From Kryptolebias marmoratus (lineage: Eukaryota > Chordata > Actinopteri > Cyprinodontiformes > Rivulidae), in contig NC_051449.1 in assembly GCF_001649575.2 (NCBI RefSeq), positions 26,796,611-26,860,610 on the forward strand: DNA of 64,000 bases, read 5' to 3'. A program made the translations under genes and the position numbers. This document shows positions 11,028 through 22,071 of the stretch, piece after piece (positions within the stretch are counted from its first letter, which is position 1; every line of letters begins with the position of its first letter). Below the pieces are notes generated by a model. It saw nothing but the letters and a program-made list of their open reading frames with translations. It did no database searches and was not told the origin of the DNA.

Positions 11028-11443
11028 TAGTTCTGGGCGATACGGAAAAAATCCTATATCACGATATAGATCATTTTATATCATGATAACGATATATATC
11101 ACGATATACCCCAATTACGTACGTTGTCAGTTAGTCTCTGAAAAACATGAAAAAATAATCTAATTTCTTACTTTTTTCAAGCTTTATTTCGAAGTGACAT
11201 TTAACTGAACTTTCANNNNNNNNNNNNNNNNNNNNNNNNNNNNNNNNNNNNNNNNNNNNNNNNNNNNNNNNNNNNNNNNNNNNNNNNNNNNNNNNNNNNN
11301 NNNNNNNNNNNNNNNGTAGCCTACGTTATGAAATATTTACATGAATCATTGATACAATTATGATAGAAACGACAAAGAAAATATATCACGATAGACACTT
11401 TTCTATCGTCCCCACGATATGTATGTTATATCGCCCAGCACTA
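11028..11443 (-). mobile_element. hAT MITE in hAT intron 1 (gap inside)
   Basis: The termini TAGTTCTGGGCGATAC and ATATCGCCCAGCACTA form an inverted pair. The right half is the reverse complement of the left end of the copy at 27371-28318. A 100-N gap (11216-11315) hides the centre. Flanking octamers match at only 5 of 8 positions. Confidence 0.8.
11216..11315. other. Assembly gap, 100 N
   Basis: A run of exactly 100 N inside an AT-rich inverted-repeat element. The round size suggests a gap of unknown true length. Confidence 0.99.
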
Positions 11444-12169
11444 TAATCTAGTACAATGTTATTTAAGTAAAGAAAAAAGAAAGATGGACAGTGAAAGGGG
11501 GTGCCAGAAGCCAAATTACAGGAAAGGAAATGGGGGTGCCAGGAAAGTACTAAAAGGAAGGTTAGAAAAGCAAAGTTAAATAGAAAGGGGGTGCCCGAGA
11601 AATACAACTAGTGTGGCTCAGACCTAAAGAAGACCCAAGCAGGGTTGAAACATTGTCAAGGGAGCACACTAGCAACTGAAGAGCTGAACAACAGCAAGAA
11701 AGCAAAGCAAAAAGCAAAGAGAAACGCAAAGCAAAGATGAAAGCAAAGCAAAGCTGGTTGGTATTGAACATTGGCCATCATGTAAACGTAGCTATTGTGG
11801 CGACTGCAAGGTCGACTAACCTTGGCTTTGTTAAGACAGCAGAACCACACACAAAGTTTGTTCCAGTTTTAAAGAGTAGTACATGTTAATGGTTTGTGGT
11901 TTTGAACTTGCATGCCTTTCCTATATTCGTTAAATTTAGTCTAAATTGCTATCGCTATGGCTTCCATCCCCCCTTGAACAGAGGAGTCTAGGTAGCCTGC
12001 TACAGTCAACATTAGGCCTAAGCTAAATACACCACGTGTGGAACTGAAACAATGCCAAACAAAGTTCATTTATACAGGTAACGTTATGCTCAAGATTTCA
12101 CAATAGTCCCTAGTGACCACGCTATAGTTACTAAAACAGGAGGATTATAACCATTTCATAAGAAGTTAC

Positions 12170-12400
12170 CTCGATGTGTTTCTTCAAGTTGGACGGGGAG
12201 TTTTTGTAAGATAGAATTTCCACATCTTTGAGCAGGCATAGCATACACTTCATGCGGTACGACGAATCTTTAACACCCACGAAAGAGTATATTGTGTTTA
12301 AATAAGCCCATGGGCTCTCATCACCAGCTGGTGGTTCCCCTGGAGCCGTGTCTGACGTAGTTGCAGTCGTTGTGGTCTCTGTCTCCGTCTCCTCCTCCAT
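12170..12400 (-). CDS. hAT transposase exon 1 (BED finger)
   Basis: It begins MEEETETETTTTATTSD, has SPWAYLNTIYSFV and the C-x2-C of MKCMLC, and ends KKHIE before GTAACT. 77 codons, phase 0 into exon 2. Confidence 0.8.
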
Positions 12401-12751
12401 GTGGCTGCTGCTGATTGCGAGACTTGCTTTGTGTTTAATGGGAGAAGCGAAACAGGTGTATCCTATTGGTGGTGATGAACAAGCCCAGGCAAGTAGGCTA
12501 CTGACTTTGTTGCAGTCAATCAGTAGGTGGGGTCAAAACACTAGCGTTTCTCTCTCTCGCTTTTTGTAACGAGTAACTAAACCACACATTGAAAATGTAT
12601 CGGAGTAAAGGTATGCAATTAAGTTCGGAAATAAAGTGAAGTAAAAGTGAAAGTTATCAAAAAATTTCATACTCGAGGAAAGTATGAAGTACTCCAAAAT
12701 ATACTTAAGTAAAGTAGCGAAGTGTTTTTACTTCGTTACTATACAACACTG
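12401..12751 (-). mobile_element. 5' noncoding end of the hAT element
   Basis: On the minus strand a hAT-like terminus CAGTGTTGTATAGTAACG (12751-12734) leads into a run of ACTT-rich motifs and then the transposase start at 12400. The matching far end left of 8423 was not found. Confidence 0.5.
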
Positions 12752-12791
12752 CCTTTAACTGTGTTATTTCATTGAAGAAGTTCATGAATAT

Positions 12792-12857
12792 GGGTATGCC
12801 AAGAAGTCCAGGTTTTGACAACAATGGGTATGCCAAGAAGTCCAGGTTTTGACAACA
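12792..12857. repeat. Tandem duplication, 34-bp unit x2
   Basis: GGGTATGCCAAGAAGTCCAG plus GTTTTGACAACA occurs twice, starting at 12792 and 12826, with no mismatch over 32 bases. Confidence 0.95.
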
Positions 12858-13046
12858 GGATGTTTTCGATTATGTTGAAGGTAAAAATATTATGTTTGGG
12901 AACCAGGTTATTCTTTAAAGAAGTGAACAGTCTTTGAATTGAAGATAATGTGTCTAAAGGTTCAGTCTGAGAAAGTTTGGAGGCATAAACCAGAAACGGT
13001 GGAGCTGTGGTGGCCAATGGGGGCGTGATGGCTGCCGTGGAAGATA

Positions 13047-14395
13047 ATAATAATAATAATAATGCATTTTATTTGTAGCGCCTTTCAAGACACCCAAGGA
13101 CACTTTACAATATAAGGACACAGAGGAATAACAACAAGAATAACAGCAATAGAAGAATAACAACAAGAAAAGTTACAGGGAAAAGGCTAGCTTAAACAGA
13201 TGAGTCTTGAGTTGTGATTTGAAAGTCGAGAGATTGTCAATGTTACGTAAGTCAGGTGGAAGAGCATTCCAGAGTTGTGGAGCAGAGTGGGAGAATGCTC
13301 TGCTTCCCATGGTACTGAGGCGGACAGGAGGAATGTTGAAGTGGATGGAGGACGATGAACGAAGGGAGCGTGAATGGGTGGTGATGTGCACGAGATCAGA
13401 CAGATAGNNNNNNNNNNNNNNNNNNNNNNNNNNNNNNNNNNNNNNNNNNNNNNNNNNNNNNNNNNNNNNNNNNNNNNNNNNNNNNNNNNNNNNNNNNNNN
13501 NNNNNNNNNNNNNNNNNNNNNNNNNNNNNNNNNNNNNNNNNNNNNNNNNNNNNNNNNNNNNNNNNNNNNNNNNNNNNNNNNNNNNNNNNNNNNNNNNNNN
13601 NNNNNNNNNNNNNNNNNNNNNNNNNNNNNNNNNNNNNNNNNNNNNNNNNNNNNNNNNNNNNNNNNNNNNNNNNNNNNNNNNNNNNNNNNNNNNNNNNNNN
13701 NNNNNNNNNNNNNNNNNNNNNNNNNNNNNNNNNNNNNNNNNNNNNNNNNNNNNNNNNNNNNNNNNNNNNNNNNNNNNNNNNNNNNNNNNNNNNNNNNNNN
13801 NNNNNNNNNNNNNNNNNNNNNNNNNNNNNNNNNNNNNNNNNNNNNNNNNNNNNNNNNNNNNNNNNNNNNNNNNNNNNNNNNNNNNNNNNNNNNNNNNNNN
13901 NNNNNNNNNNNNNNNNNNNNNNNNNNNNNNNNNNNNNNNNNNNNNNNNNNNNNNNNNNNNNNNNNNNNNNNNNNNNNNNNNNNNNNNNNNNNNNNNNNNN
14001 NNNNNNNNNNNNNNNNNNNNNNNNNNNNNNNNNNNNNNNNNNNNNNNNNNNNNNNNNNNNNNNNNNNNNNNNNNAGAAGGTAAGTGATGAAAAGAAGGGG
14101 CCCCAGGACAGAACCTTGGGGCACGCCAGAAGTCACAGGGGAGGAGTGGGACCTGAAAGATTTAAGTTTAATGAACTGAGTGCGGCCAGTGAAATAAGAA
14201 TGAAACCAAGCGAGCGGTGTGCCGGAGATGCCGATGGATGAAAGTCTGCGAAGGAGGATGCTGTGAGAGATGGTGTCAAAAGCTGCCTTGAGATCAAGGA
14301 GAATGAGAATTGAAAGTAAACCAGAGTCTGCAGCCATGAGGAGAGAGTTTGTGATTCTGAGGAGAGTTGATTCTGTGCTGTGACCAGTATATATA
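13047..14395 (-). mobile_element. L2-type LINE, 3' half, with assembly gap
   Basis: The minus strand carries a reverse transcriptase block with LLDLKAAFDTISHSILLRRL and SGVPQGSVLGPLLF (14070-14395), then after the gap a C-terminus with MGSRAFSHSAPQLWNALPPD (13173-13391). The 3' UTR ends in a GCGCTACAAATAAAATGC tail and an (ATT)n run. The catalytic YADD region falls in the gap. Confidence 0.85.
13408..14074. other. Assembly gap, 667 N
   Basis: A run of 667 N within the L2-type LINE. Reading frames crossing it carry no information. Confidence 0.99.
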
Positions 14396-14399
14396 GACC

Positions 14400-15000
14400 A
14401 TTTCCTTGAAGAGTTTCCAGACTCTACAGTGAATGAATCTGTCTGATCCTACTCACATCCAGCTATGATGACATAGATTTATTCACTGCCATAAGTCACA
14501 CAATACCTCAAAGAGTCTGATGAAGAGATGTTGTTTGATCCTAAACAGCGACATGTCAACACCATCATACGCCCAATAAAAGCTGCTTGAGAGGAATAGG
14601 TACAACACTGACCTTCTTTTGATCAGCTTCATAACATCAGAACCAGGTTCTCAGGGTGCATCTAACACTTAGTTAATGAGTGCACCTGAAAAACCAATTC
14701 CTTTTGCAGACACAGATGCTGACCATTTTCCAACCACTGAGATGAAAAAGACTCACAACCCACGTCCAGAAACTGATGAGAAAACTAATGGGATCTGGTT
14801 TCACCACGGCTGTTAGTACTTCTAGTTCTCCCCAATATGGTGTTAGGGAGCATGGCTGGCTGGTTGGCTCCAGCAGGTGGGTTTTTGCACACCTGCAATT
14901 TATCTACCCTCATCAGGTGGAGCTTAAGAAGAGTCTGCTGCCAGTTCTTCAATGCTAGAGTGTTAACCTTAGTGGTAACTTCTAGCCCACCGAGCTCCTT
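14400..15000. other. No gene seen
   Basis: Intergenic sequence without a recognisable coding or repeat signature, apart from a TATATATAG string near 14390. Confidence 0.4.
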
Positions 15001-15899
15001 GTGACTCACATTGATTTGATCTGCTTTAATCTGAGACTTTCCTTTGCTCTCTGCTCCTGCTTTAATGCCACTCCTGTTGAAACAATGGATTTTGTTCCAG
15101 TTTGTTCACCGGCTGACTTCATCACCTGCAAACCTTCAGATTTGACCCAGGATCTCTTCAACCTCGGCTTGTAGCTACTGGCTCCTCATTTCCTGCTTCT
15201 CCTGTGGCTCGATCGAACATGTTCCGCCCTCCACTGTGTCCACTGGCTATCAGACCAACAGTATTCATCTTGTTCTTCAGCACTCAGTGCCTCCGGCTTT
15301 AACTCTGGGACCATCATCGGTCATTCATCCCCACCACAGATGCCACTCACTTCTCCCTGGCAGACTTCCTTCATCTCCCTGCGTAAGCACTCATATTGCA
15401 TCTCCTGTTCTGATCCAATTTACATCTATAAGCCCTATCCATACAGACACAAGAAAAGATCCTAAATGGCATCCCCCTTGCCTGTTCTCTCTTAAAATAT
15501 TTCTCATGATCATTATGATCCTCTCCCAAGATTGTTGAATTCAGTCTAGATCCAGAAATCATTCTTAAAGATCAACCAGATCTACTAATTACCAACTGCT
15601 GCTTACATACTCAGAGTAGTTGTAAGGTCTGACCCTGATGTAGTTCACCAAGAGCAACTATCCACAATCAACAACCTCACATCTGCAAAAGGCCATAGAT
15701 GGACCAAAAAAAAAAACCTCTGACACGCAGAACTAGACATCTCACACATACTAGAGCAATTACAGAAATTTCCTGTAACCCAAACTGAACTAAGTGGTAT
15801 TGAGAAAAGGCAAAAATGTTTCCTTGGATGGATGTTCACAGCAGCCACAACTCTTATTCAATTTAGTCATTTCTACCATTAACTGTTAACATTTTCACT

Positions 15900-16500
15900 A
15901 TCAAACGCCATGTGGGGAAGCTACAGCAAGAGCTCCCTGGAATCCAAAAGCAACTAGATCTACAGCAAAGACATCTAAATGAAAGCCCCAGTGTGAGTGG
16001 AAGTCTAGCATTCCTTCCTTGCCCGCCTGTCTGATCTTGACCACGTTTTTGTCACCTGATTCTTTACCTTGCCTTGCCCCTGTCGGATACCTCACTGGCT
16101 TCTGTTATTGACCCTGTTTCTCTTCCACAATTCCTGCCTCTCGCCAAGCCCACAGATCTGTCTGCTCAAATCAGCCCCTATGGTTCTGACTAAATTATTG
16201 TTTTTTGACCTCCAAGTACTGCCAAGCTCCTGAGTTTGTGAACCCAACTCATTGCCCCACTGCTGAGAAGCCATGTTTCTGATTCCGCTGAACTACATGG
16301 ATTCTGAGAAGGTTAGTGGCTTTATTTTAGTTTCTTTGAAACTTGACTCCTGTCAGCCACTAACTTGTCTCTCCCTCCTCAGGGGCTCAGGAATTGACTG
16401 TTGGCGGTCTCCTGCCATTTAATTTTTGCTTCAATAAATCTTTTACCGCTCACTAATTGTGTCTGGTTGAAATTCTGGGTCCTCAAGAGTTTTCCGCAAC
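15900..16500 (+). mobile_element. LTR-like sequence (Gypsy type)
   Basis: C/T-rich blocks (CCTTGCCTTGCCCCTGTCGG, GGATACCTCACTGGCTTCTG) parallel those of the solo LTR at 41274-41939 (GCCTTCTCCTTGCCGGATAC). An AATAAA lies near 16433, followed by a short U5-like stretch. Boundaries were not found. Confidence 0.45.
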
Positions 16501-16809
16501 AAATTCAGCTTTAAGCCTAGTCTGAAAGTAAACTGTGTCAACCTCACGGAAATAAATTGAAACTTTGTTCCATAAGAGAGGAGCCTGATAACTGAAACTA
16601 ACAAAGCTGTGGCACGTCCTCTGGACGAGTCCTTCTTTGTTGAAATGTTTTGTCTTTTATCCAAGACTTCTTCAGTCTGAGAAGTTCCAAACAAATTCAG
16701 CCTTATAAGCAGTACCTTTGCATAGGGAATCAATCAGTTGTTGATGACACCCAAAATTAGTAGTTCACATGCAAAAGGAGGACCATCAGCTTGACGACCG
16801 ATCATTAAG

Positions 16810-17150
16810 GTCCTAATGGACACTTGCTATTCACAGAGGGTTGAGTGATCCTTGCAAAAACAGCATTGTAAGAAGGTGACAGTTGGATATGGATACCTTT
16901 GCCCCTGTTTAACAGACGGGTTCTTTTCACAGAGATGGTTTCCCTTACTCCTCTCTCGAACCAATGTTCCTCTCTATCAAGGATGTGCACATCTTCATCC
17001 CTGAAAAAGTGGCCGCTGGCCTGCAGATAAGAGTAAACCACAGAGTCCTGCCCTGATGATGATGATGATGATGCTCTTCTATACTGGGCCATCCTTCTGG
17101 CCATTGGTTGCATTGTTTCTCTGATGTATAATTTCTAGGTGTTGCCCGGG
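16810..17150 (-). mobile_element. Penelope-like element, GIY-YIG endonuclease fragment
   Basis: Minus-strand translation gives YIRETMQPMARRMAQYRRA, SGQDSVVYSYLQASGHFF, DVHILDREEHWFERGVRE and LSPSYNAVF, the C-terminal GIY-YIG region of fish Penelope-like retroelements. An ATC/GAT trinucleotide run at about 17056-17074 has expanded into a serine run (SSSSSS) before GQDS. Confidence 0.7.
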
Positions 17151-17255
17151 CTCTTTCTTGATGGTGCCATTATATTGATTGTATCAAATGCAGCACTGAG
17201 ATTTAACAGGACAAGTATACACAAAAGCCCACTATCTGACAGACATCCAAGATAG
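17150..17255 (-). mobile_element. Small L2-type LINE RT fragment
   Basis: The reverse complement reads SDSGLLCILVLLNLSAAFDTI, the RT A-block shared with the fragment at 48700-49265. Confidence 0.55.
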
Positions 17256-17289
17256 AGTCTCAGATATAAAGAGTCTGGGCCTGGATAAA

Positions 17290-17720
17290 GAAAATGGGTG
17301 CTCACCATGAACCCCTAGCAGCACAAATGAATCAGCTTCAAATGGAAGACTTCCAGAGTGGTTGACCCAAGGCCAGACTGACCATGAAAGACCCCCAGAA
17401 GGGAGCAATTACATCCAACTACCAGCCAATTACCTGCCTCTGTACAACATGAAAGCTCCTGTCAGGCATCACATCAGCTAAAATGAATAGGCATTTAGGT
17501 TTACTCCTGAGTGAGACACAGAAGGGAATTGGCACCAACACTAGAGGACCCAAGCACAAACTACAGGTCAACAGAGCTGTAGCCAAATACTCTATGACCA
17601 GGCATACAAACCTGTGCACTACCTGGATTGACAACAGAACAGCCCATGACTCGGTGCCACACACATGGATACTGGAGTGCTTGAAACTGTACAACATCAA
17701 CAGGACGCCAAGAGCCTAAA
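17290..17720 (+). mobile_element. Rex6/Dong (R4-clade)-like LINE fragment
   Basis: The plus strand reads QKGIGTNTRGPKHKLQVNRA, then WIDNRTAHDSVPHTWILECL, matching the RT finger/palm of site-specific R4/Dong/Rex6 LINEs. Upstream pieces in another frame (WLTQGQTDHERPPEGSNY) show at least one frameshift. It is 5' and 3' truncated. Confidence 0.65.
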
Positions 17721-17839
17721 CAACAGAAGCAACCAAATAATAATAAGCAATAAAATACAATATTGACAATATAAACAATTGGATAAAAGCATAGAAGAAA
17801 ACAAGGATGCCTAATGGTCATGCTCTTTGGAATTAAAAG

Positions 17840-18317
17840 CCAGTTTAAAAATCTGAGTTTTTACAAGAGATTTAAAGTCAATTGAAGTTCCAGCAGACGT
17901 CATAGAAAAAGGGAGACTTTTCTGGAGCCTGGGAGCCTAGGCTGAAAAACTCTGTCTCCTCTAATAACGAGTAACGAACAACTAAGAGTATGAGATCCTG
18001 AGATTTTAGAGTTCTACTGGGGATGTAAGAGTGTAAAAGCTCATTAAGATAAAGAAGTGTCAGACCATTTAGACATTTAAAAACTAAAAGCAAAATCTTA
18101 AAAAAAAACAATTCTAAAAGAAATGGGCAGCCAGTGAAGGTACCATAAAATTAGGGTGGTGTATTCACGATATCTTCACCCCATTAGTAGAAGGGCAGTT
18201 GTGTTTTGTTAGCTGAAGATGGTGAAAAAGAGACTGGTCAGTCTCATAGTAGAGGGAGTTGCAGTAGTCCAGGCTAAAAGTAATAAAAGCATGAATAATC
18301 CTCTCAAGGGCAATTAT
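17840..18317 (-). mobile_element. CR1/L2-type LINE, 3' part (host of a nested L1)
   Basis: Minus-strand translation shows IIHAFITFSLDYCNSLYYE, ILLLVFKCLNGLTLLYLNEL and a C-terminal tail. The same element resumes at 19570 beyond the inserted L1 copy. It belongs to the same family as the plus-strand element at 43630-47115. Confidence 0.8.
18303..18317. repeat. Target-site duplication of L1 insertion (left)
   Basis: CTCAAGGGCAATTAT is repeated exactly at 19555-19569. Confidence 0.95.
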
Positions 18318-19554
18318 TTTTTTTGAACTCTTTATTTTCATTTTTCCCATTTATACCAAGAAAAAAAAGAAAACATGACAACACAATCAATACATACCAT
18401 CCAGTGGTACGATAGACGAGACCAACTATTACAGTACAAAAATACAAAAAATAAAAACACAACAACAGAAACAAAAACAAACAGAAGCTACAATTTATAA
18501 AAACATAATGTACGTATCCAGTATATCCATTGTTATCTGATATCATGGTAACCTTCTTCTATAGCAGCCTCAGTACTACGGTCTTATTCTGTAAATGTCA
18601 GTGTATTTACATATTCAAGAAAAGGTGACCAGGTTTTGTAATATTTTTCTGCCGAACCTTGTAGGCTATATCTAAGTTTCTCCATTTGTAAACATCCCAT
18701 AATGTCTCTCACCCATTGAATAAAAGATGGAGGGTTAGCATTTTTCCAATTCAGGAGTATCACCCTGCGCGCTATCAGTGAAGCAAAGGCCATAATGTTC
18801 AATTGAGATGGAGTGAATCCATGTTTGATTGTTGGGACCCCAAAAATTGCAATGATTGGGTCCCGGTCCACATTTCTTTTGCAGACATAAGAAAGAGCTT
18901 TAAAGATAGCCTCCCAATAGTCGCGCAGGGCATTACAAGACCAAAACATGTGGCTTGTGGTGGCTGGTGATTGGTTGCACCGAGGACAGTTATCATTTAG
19001 GCTCTCATATATTTTCGCCAATTTAGCTTTGGTTAGGTGAGCGCGATGAAACACCTTGAATTGAATTAGACAGTGACGTACACAAATAGAAGATGAATGA
19101 ATACGATTGATGCCAGACTCCCAGACCTCGTCAGTAACTTGGGTTCCTAGGTCCTTTTCCCAGGTTTCTCTTAGTTTGGATAAGGATGGGGGATTTATAC
19201 GAAGCAAAGAGTTATATATTCGTGAGATTCGACCTTTAGTCAATGGCTGAGTATACAAGCAATCTTCCAGGGGACAAGGCGATGGGAGGGATGGGTAGGT
19301 TGAGTAATGTTTTTGAACAAAACTACGAGCTTGTAAGAATCTGAAAAAGTGGGATTGTGGAAGGTCATATTTCTTGGCCAATGTGCTGAATGACATGAAA
19401 AGTCCCTTTTCAAAAAGATCACTAAAGTATACTATTCCTTTACTATGCCAAATTTTAAAGCCGGGGTCCATCTGGGCTGGCTTGAAGAGAGGATTTGCTA
19501 TTATAGGAGCACGAATGAGGGGCTGTGTAATCCCAAAATGGCGCCTACATTGAG
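18318..19554 (-). mobile_element. Tx1/L1-type LINE insertion, 5' truncated
   Basis: The insertion carries a poly(T)/poly(A) end at 18318 and a minus-strand ORF of 295 codons at 18584-19471. This ORF is the C-terminal part of an L1-type ORF2: the cysteine/histidine motif CPRCNQSPATTSHMFWSCNA followed by LNWKNANPPSFIQWVRDI. It is bounded by a perfect 15-bp duplication, as expected for target-primed reverse transcription. The ORF has no stop over its 295 codons, which suggests a young insertion. Reverse transcriptase and endonuclease parts are missing through 5' truncation. Confidence 0.93.
18584..19471 (-). CDS. L1-type ORF2 protein, C-terminal fragment
   Basis: This open frame encodes the region after the reverse transcriptase, including the zinc-knuckle-like CPRCNQSPATTSHMFW block and a C-terminus ending in FLEYVNTLTFTE. 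It has no promoter of its own because the element is 5' truncated. It is a retroelement relic, still uninterrupted. Confidence 0.85.
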   Translation of the reverse strand: MDPGFKIWHSKGIVYFSDLFEKGLFMSFSTLAKKYDLPQSHFFRFLQARSFVQKHYSTYPSLPSPCPLEDCLYTQPLTKGRISRIYNSLLRINPPSLSKLRETWEKDLGTQVTDEVWESGINRIHSSSICVRHCLIQFKVFHRAHLTKAKLAKIYESLNDNCPRCNQSPATTSHMFWSCNALRDYWEAIFKALSYVCKRNVDRDPIIAIFGVPTIKHGFTPSQLNIMAFASLIARRVILLNWKNANPPSFIQWVRDIMGCLQMEKLRYSLQGSAEKYYKTWSPFLEYVNTLTFTE

Positions 19555-19569
19555 CTCAAGGGCAATTAT
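19555..19569. repeat. Target-site duplication of L1 insertion (right)
   Basis: Exact copy of 18303-18317. Confidence 0.95.
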
Positions 19570-20460
19570 GAGGAAGATAATCATTGACTCTGCTAATTAG
19601 CATCAGATGATAAAAGCTAGACTGGACTACTGCACTGACCTGTTTATTGAATTTAAAATCAGAATCAAGGATCACCCAAGATTCCTAACAGACACACAGC
19701 CAGAAGAGTCAAGTGATCCAACCGCACTCCTGTATCCTGTCAACAGCCCAGATTTGCCAAATAAAACAACCTCTTGTCTTTTTATCATTTAAGCTCTCAC
19801 ATCTTCCAAGCACTTGAGCAGACTCTCTGCTGACTGTAAACCACTGGATTTAAAGGAAGATAAAGCTGAATGTCATCTGCATACAAATGGAATGAGATAC
19901 TGTATTTCTGGAAAATGAACCCCAGAGGGAGCAGGTACAAAGAGAATATAGGATCCAATATGGATGCTTGAGTACATCATATCTAAGAGGAGCAGCAGAG
20001 GACAAAAACTGACCCAACTGAACAGAGAAACATCTGTTGGATAAATAGGGCTTAAACCATTTTATGGCTGTGCCTTTAATACCAACAGACTGCTTCAGCC
20101 TTGATATTAAAATGTCATGATCTACTGTATCAAAAGCAGCAGTAAGATCCAGAAGAATTAAAACTGTTGAATTACCAGAATCAGGAGTTAAAAGTAAATC
20201 ATTGCACACACCCTGAAAAATGCAGATTCGGTGCAGTGACAAGACTGAAATTTCTCATGTAAACCATAAAGCTGCAGGTGCTCTTGCAGCTGAATCTAAA
20301 TGTTTCTAAAGAAACTGCAATTTGGAAATTGGCCTAAAGTTTGAGAGAACAGTAGGATCCAAATTGCTCTTCTTAAGAAGACGTTGGACCTCAGCATATT
20401 TAAAAGAAGCTAGAATACAACCTAAAGAAAGAGAGGTGTTGTCAAAATTTTAAAGCCAGG
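19570..20460 (-). mobile_element. CR1/L2-type LINE, RT part (continues the element at 17840)
   Basis: Minus-strand translation reads VLILLDLTAAFDTVDHDILI, SVGIKGTAIKWFKPYLSNRC, and nearer the insertion KQVSAVVQSSFYHLMLISRV. These run in the correct order with the 17840-18317 part. Several frameshifts are present, and the catalytic YADD is degraded in this copy. Confidence 0.75.
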
Positions 20461-20654
20461 GACCTACAGCACTAAAAAACACCTTAAATAATCAAGGAGA
20501 AATACAATCACCGGGACAATATGAAAATCTCAGCTCTCAAACTATCTCTGAAATCTGTATTGAAAGTGTTTAAAATGAAGAGAAAACCTGACAGCACGAG
20601 CTTTATCAACTTTACCTTTTTAGTTTTCAACTTGTTTGTCATGAAACACCTGTC

Positions 20655-20765
20655 CAGGGTGTCCCCCGCCTCTCACACAGTGACTGCTGGGGATAGGCAC
20701 CAGCTCCCCGCAACCCGGAATGGAGAAGCGGGTAAAGAAAATGGATGGATGGATGGATGGATGTC
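20655..20765 (+). repeat. GGAT-tailed fish repeat, 3' end
   Basis: CCCCCGCCTCTCACACAGTG, then GCACCAGCTCCCCGCAACCC and GGAGAAGCGGGTAAAG, then five copies of GGAT. It matches 2945-3037. Confidence 0.7.
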
Positions 20766-21164
20766 ATGAAATAGATTAGAATCCCTTTGCAGCTTTTTGA
20801 GTTGGGAACACTTCATCTGAGGTAGGCACAGAGACTGGTGTTGCTGTTAGCAATGCTAACAATGCTAATGATGCTAAAAAGATGTTAAATGTCAGCACAG
20901 TGATCATTTTGTTTTAGTTTTACAAAAACAAGACATTTTTTACTGTGGATCTGCTGTCATCCAGCTGACATGTCCTCTGCTCTTAAAATGTTTAATAATT
21001 GATTGTTAAAAGCAGGAAGAATAATAGTTACAGTCAAATGAAGGAAGGGTTTATTAATCTGACATCTAAGTGATTTTTTCAAATATTACTTTTGTACAAA
21101 ACTGCAAATTATTTTAATTAGAGGCCATGTTGGGAAAAATATCTAATGTTGTGCATGTGAGAAA

Positions 21165-21630
21165 TGAAGCCTAGGTGTAAATTCAAACTGGAAGACCTGC
21201 TCTGGACTTACCTGGATCATCGGATCGCCACGTCATGCGCCCCTCTTCAGCCTATCAGCATCCCACCGCGCCTTCATCGTATCCAATCAGCGAGCAAGCC
21301 TCCTTTTAAAAGGGACTTCCATCAGCGCTCCATCCGTTCACCCGCCGAACTTCAGCCCTCCACCCCTTGTTCTCAGCTCCACCAAGTTCCTTCCCATCTT
21401 CAACTGCCATCATCTGTGTCTGGCCTGGGGGGAAGACGCCTCTAATCCTCATCCTAGTTTCCCGCTCAAGCGCATTGCCACATTCAGCACCTGCGTCTTC
21501 TGCCGGGGCCGAGCGCCAAATTCTCATGTAATTCATGCCATTAAACTTTTTAATCGCCATCTTTTTCCATGTGAGTCTCTCCAGGTTGAATTCCAGTGTG
21601 TTGTGCTTCATCGCAGTTCTATGTGGCAGG
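21165..21630 (+). mobile_element. LTR-like sequence
   Basis: A GC-richer block has a TTTTAAAAGGGA TATA-like string at 21304, a C/T-rich leader and CATTAAACTTTT before a short terminal stretch. The layout resembles an LTR, but neither ends nor target duplications could be set. Confidence 0.3.
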
Positions 21631-22071
21631 CGTAGCTAATTGTCCTCAGCTGGGTCCAATGACAGCTGATCACTACCTGGTGGGTACTTAAGTTCCAGTT
21701 TTACCTGAACTCTTCGATGGAACGTTGCATACTTTTTAGTGGCTCAATCCAAGCTTCATGAGTAACTCAACTTATGGTTTTGAAAGAACGTACCTTGTGC
21801 CTTTTGTACCTCTGTAGTCCTTGTGTATCCTGGAAGCCTAGCAGTGGATTTCTGTCTCCATCTGTGATAACCTCAAGAATCAGAATCAGTCTCAACACAA
21901 CATTTTTGGATTTACTACCTGGAATTCTTCTTCCTCTCAATACCTGAAGACCAGAACATCACAGTAAGAAGAGAACTACAGAAATCTATTCTCAAGAACA
22001 CTGTCCTAGAAGTAATATTCAAAAAATTATTAAAAAAAAAACTGTTTTAATTATACCTTGTCGCCATCTTC

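Larger units (their letters stand above)
8423..12400 (-). pseudogene. hAT transposase with BED finger, four exons, one frameshift
   Basis: hAT transposases cut and paste DNA with a DDE-type RNase H fold. Exons on the minus strand are 12170-12400, 9874-10915, 9360-9676 and 8423-8790, with GT-AG junctions in phase; together they encode about 653 codons, near the family length. Exon 1 has an acidic start and a BED zinc finger: C-x2-C in MKCMLC and an H-x4-H split over the exon 1/2 junction. Exon 2 has IATTTDCWS and TTTDNGANFVKAF (candidate catalytic aspartates), HCACHILNLI and NKTRWNS. Exon 4 ends with the hAT dimerisation block LPASAACERLFSIAG, holding the likely catalytic Glu. One frame disruption lies near 10330, between NFVKAF and VFGEDENNN. 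Introns contain a Tc1 fragment and a hAT MITE with an N gap. It is probably a recently dead transposon, not a host gene. Confidence 0.85.

Noticed and set aside
13374..14337. Long open frames on both strands (237 and 313 codons)
   Set aside because: They run through the 667-N gap. Only the short ends are real sequence, and these belong to an L2-type LINE.
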